From: an uncultured Chlorobiaceae bacterium
GTDB taxonomy: Bacteria; Bacteroidota; Chlorobiia; Chlorobiales; Chlorobiaceae
Direction of reading: 5' to 3'
DNA length: 8,624 nucleotides
Assembly (NCBI GenBank): GCA_903929845.1
Contig: CAIYWF010000026.1
Location: forward strand, 1 to 8,624
The first letter of the stretch is position 1. Each line of letters starts with the position of its first letter. This document shows positions 6,171 to 8,624 of this stretch, piece after piece. The notes beneath the pieces were generated by a model, which made no database searches, was not told the DNA's origin, and worked only from the letters and a program-made list of their open reading frames with translations. Made by a program: the position numbers and the translations under genes.

Positions 6171-8538
6171 TTAGAGCGCTTGTTCGAGTTCATGCATGGC
6201 TTGCTGGTAGCTCTCAAAACCATTGAAAAGACGAATGATCTCAACCGGTGTTCCAAAGCCGGTAAAAGGAGCAATTGAGAGTATCTGCGGCGCTTCAATA
6301 TGCACAATACCCTCATCGGCATACTTGTCGAGAAGAGCTTCCAGCACCCGCCGCGCCTGTGCGCCATATTTGGTAAAGTAGTTGCATTTTTTAACCTGCT
6401 CCACCCTCTCCCTGCGGGTAAGCGGAGGTTTGTCCCAGGCGATATGACAGATGAGGTCAAACGGATCGTACTCACGGCTGATCTCTTCCGACAAGGCATC
6501 AAAAAACACCCCTTCCCGCGACAGCTCTTCAAGAATCACCTGTTTTTTCTCAGCACTGTTCCATCGACTGAGGAACTCTTCAAGTGAAGCGAACTCCTTC
6601 GACAATGTTTTTCGGGTATAGTCTTTGAGTGATTCAGTAATCAGTTTGCCTTCGGCATCGAAATACTGTACCCGTTCGGCAACAACCCTCACCTCAACAC
6701 TATCGACCACATAGCGGCGGATTCGCGGGCCATCATTATCGTCGTTATTAGCAACATGCTGCCAGTCACCGCCTTCATCGCCAGTGTCCGGATAAAGTTT
6801 TTCCTCTCCAAAATCTTCATCTTCAGGCATATCCGGCGGAACCGGAGAGTCTTCAGGGTTCTGCGGAGTGTAGATCTGCACGGGATCACCGTCAAAATCA
6901 GGATCGGCAAAAAGCTCGGTAGCTTTCCTGAAATCAAGAATAGTAAAATAGTATTTGCCGTACTCTTCGTTGATTCGTGTACCACGACCAATTCTCTGCT
7001 TGAACTCGGTTATCGATTGAATGGTCTGATCAAGCACGATAAACTTGCAGGTCTGGGCATCAATACCGGTAGACATTAATTTAGAGGTCGTGGCAATAAC
7101 CGGATAGGTGGAGTCAGGAAAAATGAAGTTATCGAGTTCAGCTTTGCCCTCTTCACTATCACCGGTAATGCGGACAACATAACGGGAACACTTCGCAACC
7201 AGATCGCTATTTTCGTTGACCAGCGCCTGTCGCATTCGCTCGGCATGGTCAATGTTTTCGCAAAAAACAATAGTTTTATCGAAACGGTTGGTCTCTTTGA
7301 GAAACCTGGTAATAATTTTCGCAACCAACTGGGTTCTTTTGTCAAGAATCAGACTTTTATCAAAATCCTTCTGATTGTATATGCGATCTTCTATTTCATT
7401 ACCGAGTTTGTCAAGCATACCTTTGTCAGGCCGCCACCCCTCCAGATCCTTGTCAAGATCGATACGGACAACCTTGTACGGAGCAAGAAATCCATCGTCA
7501 ATTCCTTTTCTGAGCGAATAGGTGTAGACTGGATTACCGAAGTAGTCGATGTTGGAAATCTCTCTGGTCTCCCTGGGAGTCGCAGTGAGGCCGATTTGCG
7601 TTGCAGAGGTGAAATATTCAAGAATCTGCCGCCATGCAGAGTCCTCGGCGGCGCTGCCCCGATGACACTCATCCACAACAATCAAATCAAAAAAATCAGG
7701 GGTGAACTGACGGTAGATATTCTGCTCCTCTTCCGTACCGGTAACGGCCTGATAGAGGGAAAGGTAGATCTCGAACGACTTGTTGATCTGCCGCTTTTTG
7801 ATCTTGGTCATAGCCGAGCCAAAGGGCTTGAAGTCATTGGTTATGGTCTGGTCAACCAGAATATTGCGGTCTGCAAGAAAGAGAATTCGTTTTTTTGCCT
7901 TTGACTTCCAGAGACGCCAGATAATCTGAAAAGCGGTAAAGGTTTTGCCGGTTCCGGTGGCCATCACCAGCAAAATGCGGTTCTGGCTCTGCGCAATTGC
8001 CTCAATGGTTTTGTTGATGGCCAGAAACTGATAGTAACGAGGGCTCTTGTTGCTCCCGTCGCTATAATAGTCTTGCGTGATCAGCTTCTCCTGCTGTCCG
8101 GTTATTCCCCGATGCACTGACCAGCTTTGCCAGAGATCCTCGGCAGTTGGAAACTGTTCCAGAGAGAGCTCGCGCTCAATGATACCGTCAGTGGCTATCG
8201 TGTTGTGAAAGAGGAATCCGTCACCGTTGGAGCTAAATGACAAAGGGCACCTGAAGCATTTCGGCATAACCAAGGGCCTGCTGCATACCATCTCCGAGAG
8301 CGTGGTTGTTGTCTTTGGCCTCAATGAGCGCAAGGGGAATATTGGGCTTGTAGAAGAGGACATAATCAACCCGCTTGTGCTGAGCACGGGTATGCAGCTT
8401 GCCACGAACAATAATGCGCCCTTTTGTCAACGGAAACTCTTCACGCACCTGGGTCACAATATCCCATCCAGCCCGTTCAAGCGCCGGGGTGATGTATTTG
8501 GTACAGATATCGCGTTCGGTGAGCTGTTTCTTGTTCAT
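6171..8538 (-). pseudogene. hsdR: Type I restriction endonuclease subunit HsdR, split by a one-base frameshift
   Basis: HsdR cleaves unmodified DNA after ATP-driven translocation. The first frame (ATG 8538, 101 residues, stop 8235-8233) carries the nuclease signature, D58 in RVDYVLFY and E73/K75 in LIEAKDNN. The second frame holds the rest: FSSNGDGFLFHN, Walker A VMATGTGKT, DECH with VVDECHRGS, LTATP, and motif VI QRIGRGTR, then an EcoEI-type C-terminal region. In joined numbering these helicase motifs lie near residues 191, 289, 317 and 514, and the whole is about 788 residues, as expected for EcoEI-like HsdR. The coding strand reads GTC-A-TTT-AGC-TCC where removing the A gives the usual PFVFSSNGDG. 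The second frame is open back to an ATG at 8411 and has another at 8267, so reinitiation could yield a motor without nuclease. It is either a true disruption or a sequencing error. A GAGGA lies about 14 bases before the ATG. Confidence 0.93.
8233..8241 (-). other. Frameshift site in hsdR
   Basis: On the coding strand this site reads GTC ATT TAG. The surplus base is most simply 8238; dropping it makes GTC TTT and restores reading into AGC TCC AAC GGT. There is no long slippery run, no obvious strong downstream stem and no Shine-Dalgarno-like stimulator, so programmed recoding is not supported by what I see. Confidence 0.85.
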
Positions 8539-8624
8539 GCATCAGTTGCGTTTCCTCATTGCAAACAACAAAGTACAAAAGAGATAGCGCACTGTGAAAA
8601 ATAAAAGCGAGACGAGAGGCCGCA
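8539..8624 (-). promoter_or_regulatory. Upstream region of hsdR, probable promoter location
   Basis: This is the only upstream sequence of the hsd operon in the window. No gene is visible in it. On the minus strand TTTTCA and TGTACT are 17 bases apart (about 8592 down to 8564) and could be a poor -35/-10 pair. The pairing is speculative, and the real promoter may lie outside the window. Confidence 0.25.

Noticed and set aside
6150..6180. Hairpin between hsdR and hsdM (GCGC...GCGC)
   Set aside because: Only four pairs and no T run; too weak to call a terminator or regulatory structure.
7245..7904. Plus-strand frame of 219 codons
   Set aside because: It is antisense to the HsdR helicase domain and has no domain or ribosome site.
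8238..8411. The first 58 codons of the second hsdR frame as a genuine N-terminus
   Set aside because: This part is the nuclease region read out of frame (serine/proline-rich, no family pattern); homology in that frame begins only at FSSNGDG.
8227..8604. Plus-strand frame of 125 codons upstream of and antisense to hsdR
   Set aside because: It mirrors the HsdR nuclease domain on the opposite strand and shows no independent coding signal.

Overview
This window is a bacterial defence/accessory island. Almost every real gene lies on the minus strand, so transcription runs from high to low coordinates: hsdR (frameshifted), hsdM, a small repeat-containing ORF, hsdS, a STAS-like gene, a PIN-like nuclease gene, a RhuM-family gene, then gene debris at the low-coordinate edge. 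The core is a type I restriction-modification system. Its subunit sizes (about 788, 487 and 560 residues) and the EcoEI-like C-terminal region of HsdR point to the type IB (EcoAI/EcoEI-like) group. The organism cannot be named firmly. The gene set, moderate base composition and AAA-ATPase/DUF1703-like debris would suit a green sulfur bacterium or another Chlorobi/Bacteroidetes-type or proteobacterial genome, but this is a weak inference.

Region by region on the minus strand: 8539-8624 is the hsdR upstream region. 8538-6171 is hsdR, whose nuclease domain is separated from its motor by a one-base insertion near 8238. 6149-4686 is an intact hsdM. 4681-4520 is a previously uncalled 53-codon ORF containing five 12-bp tandem repeats; it starts just after the hsdM stop and overlaps the hsdS start. 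4527-2845 is hsdS, with two target-recognition domains and duplicated conserved regions. 2844-2598 is mostly intergenic, with a possible weak terminator and a possible frameshifted 33-codon ORF that would overlap the next start. 2597-2247 is a STAS-like (DUF4325-type) protein, overlapping a PIN-like protein at 2247-1624. 1560-568 is a RhuM-family protein, followed one base later by a truncated antitoxin-like reading frame (566-345). 310-149 is a fragment resembling AAA-ATPase/DUF1703 proteins. On the plus strand, 2-76 is the 3' end of an unidentified gene.

How they work together: HsdM and HsdS should form the modification methyltransferase. If the hsdR lesion is real, the system may be methylation-only or depend on recoding. 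The STAS-like/PIN-like overlapping pair and RhuM look like cargo carried with the type I locus. The PIN-like protein is a candidate nuclease effector and the STAS-like protein a candidate partner. The two most unusual items are the repeat ORF wired between hsdM and hsdS, and the STAS-like/PIN-like pair. Two single-base lesions in short A/T runs (hsdR and the 2594-2696 ORF) leave open sequencing error rather than biology.
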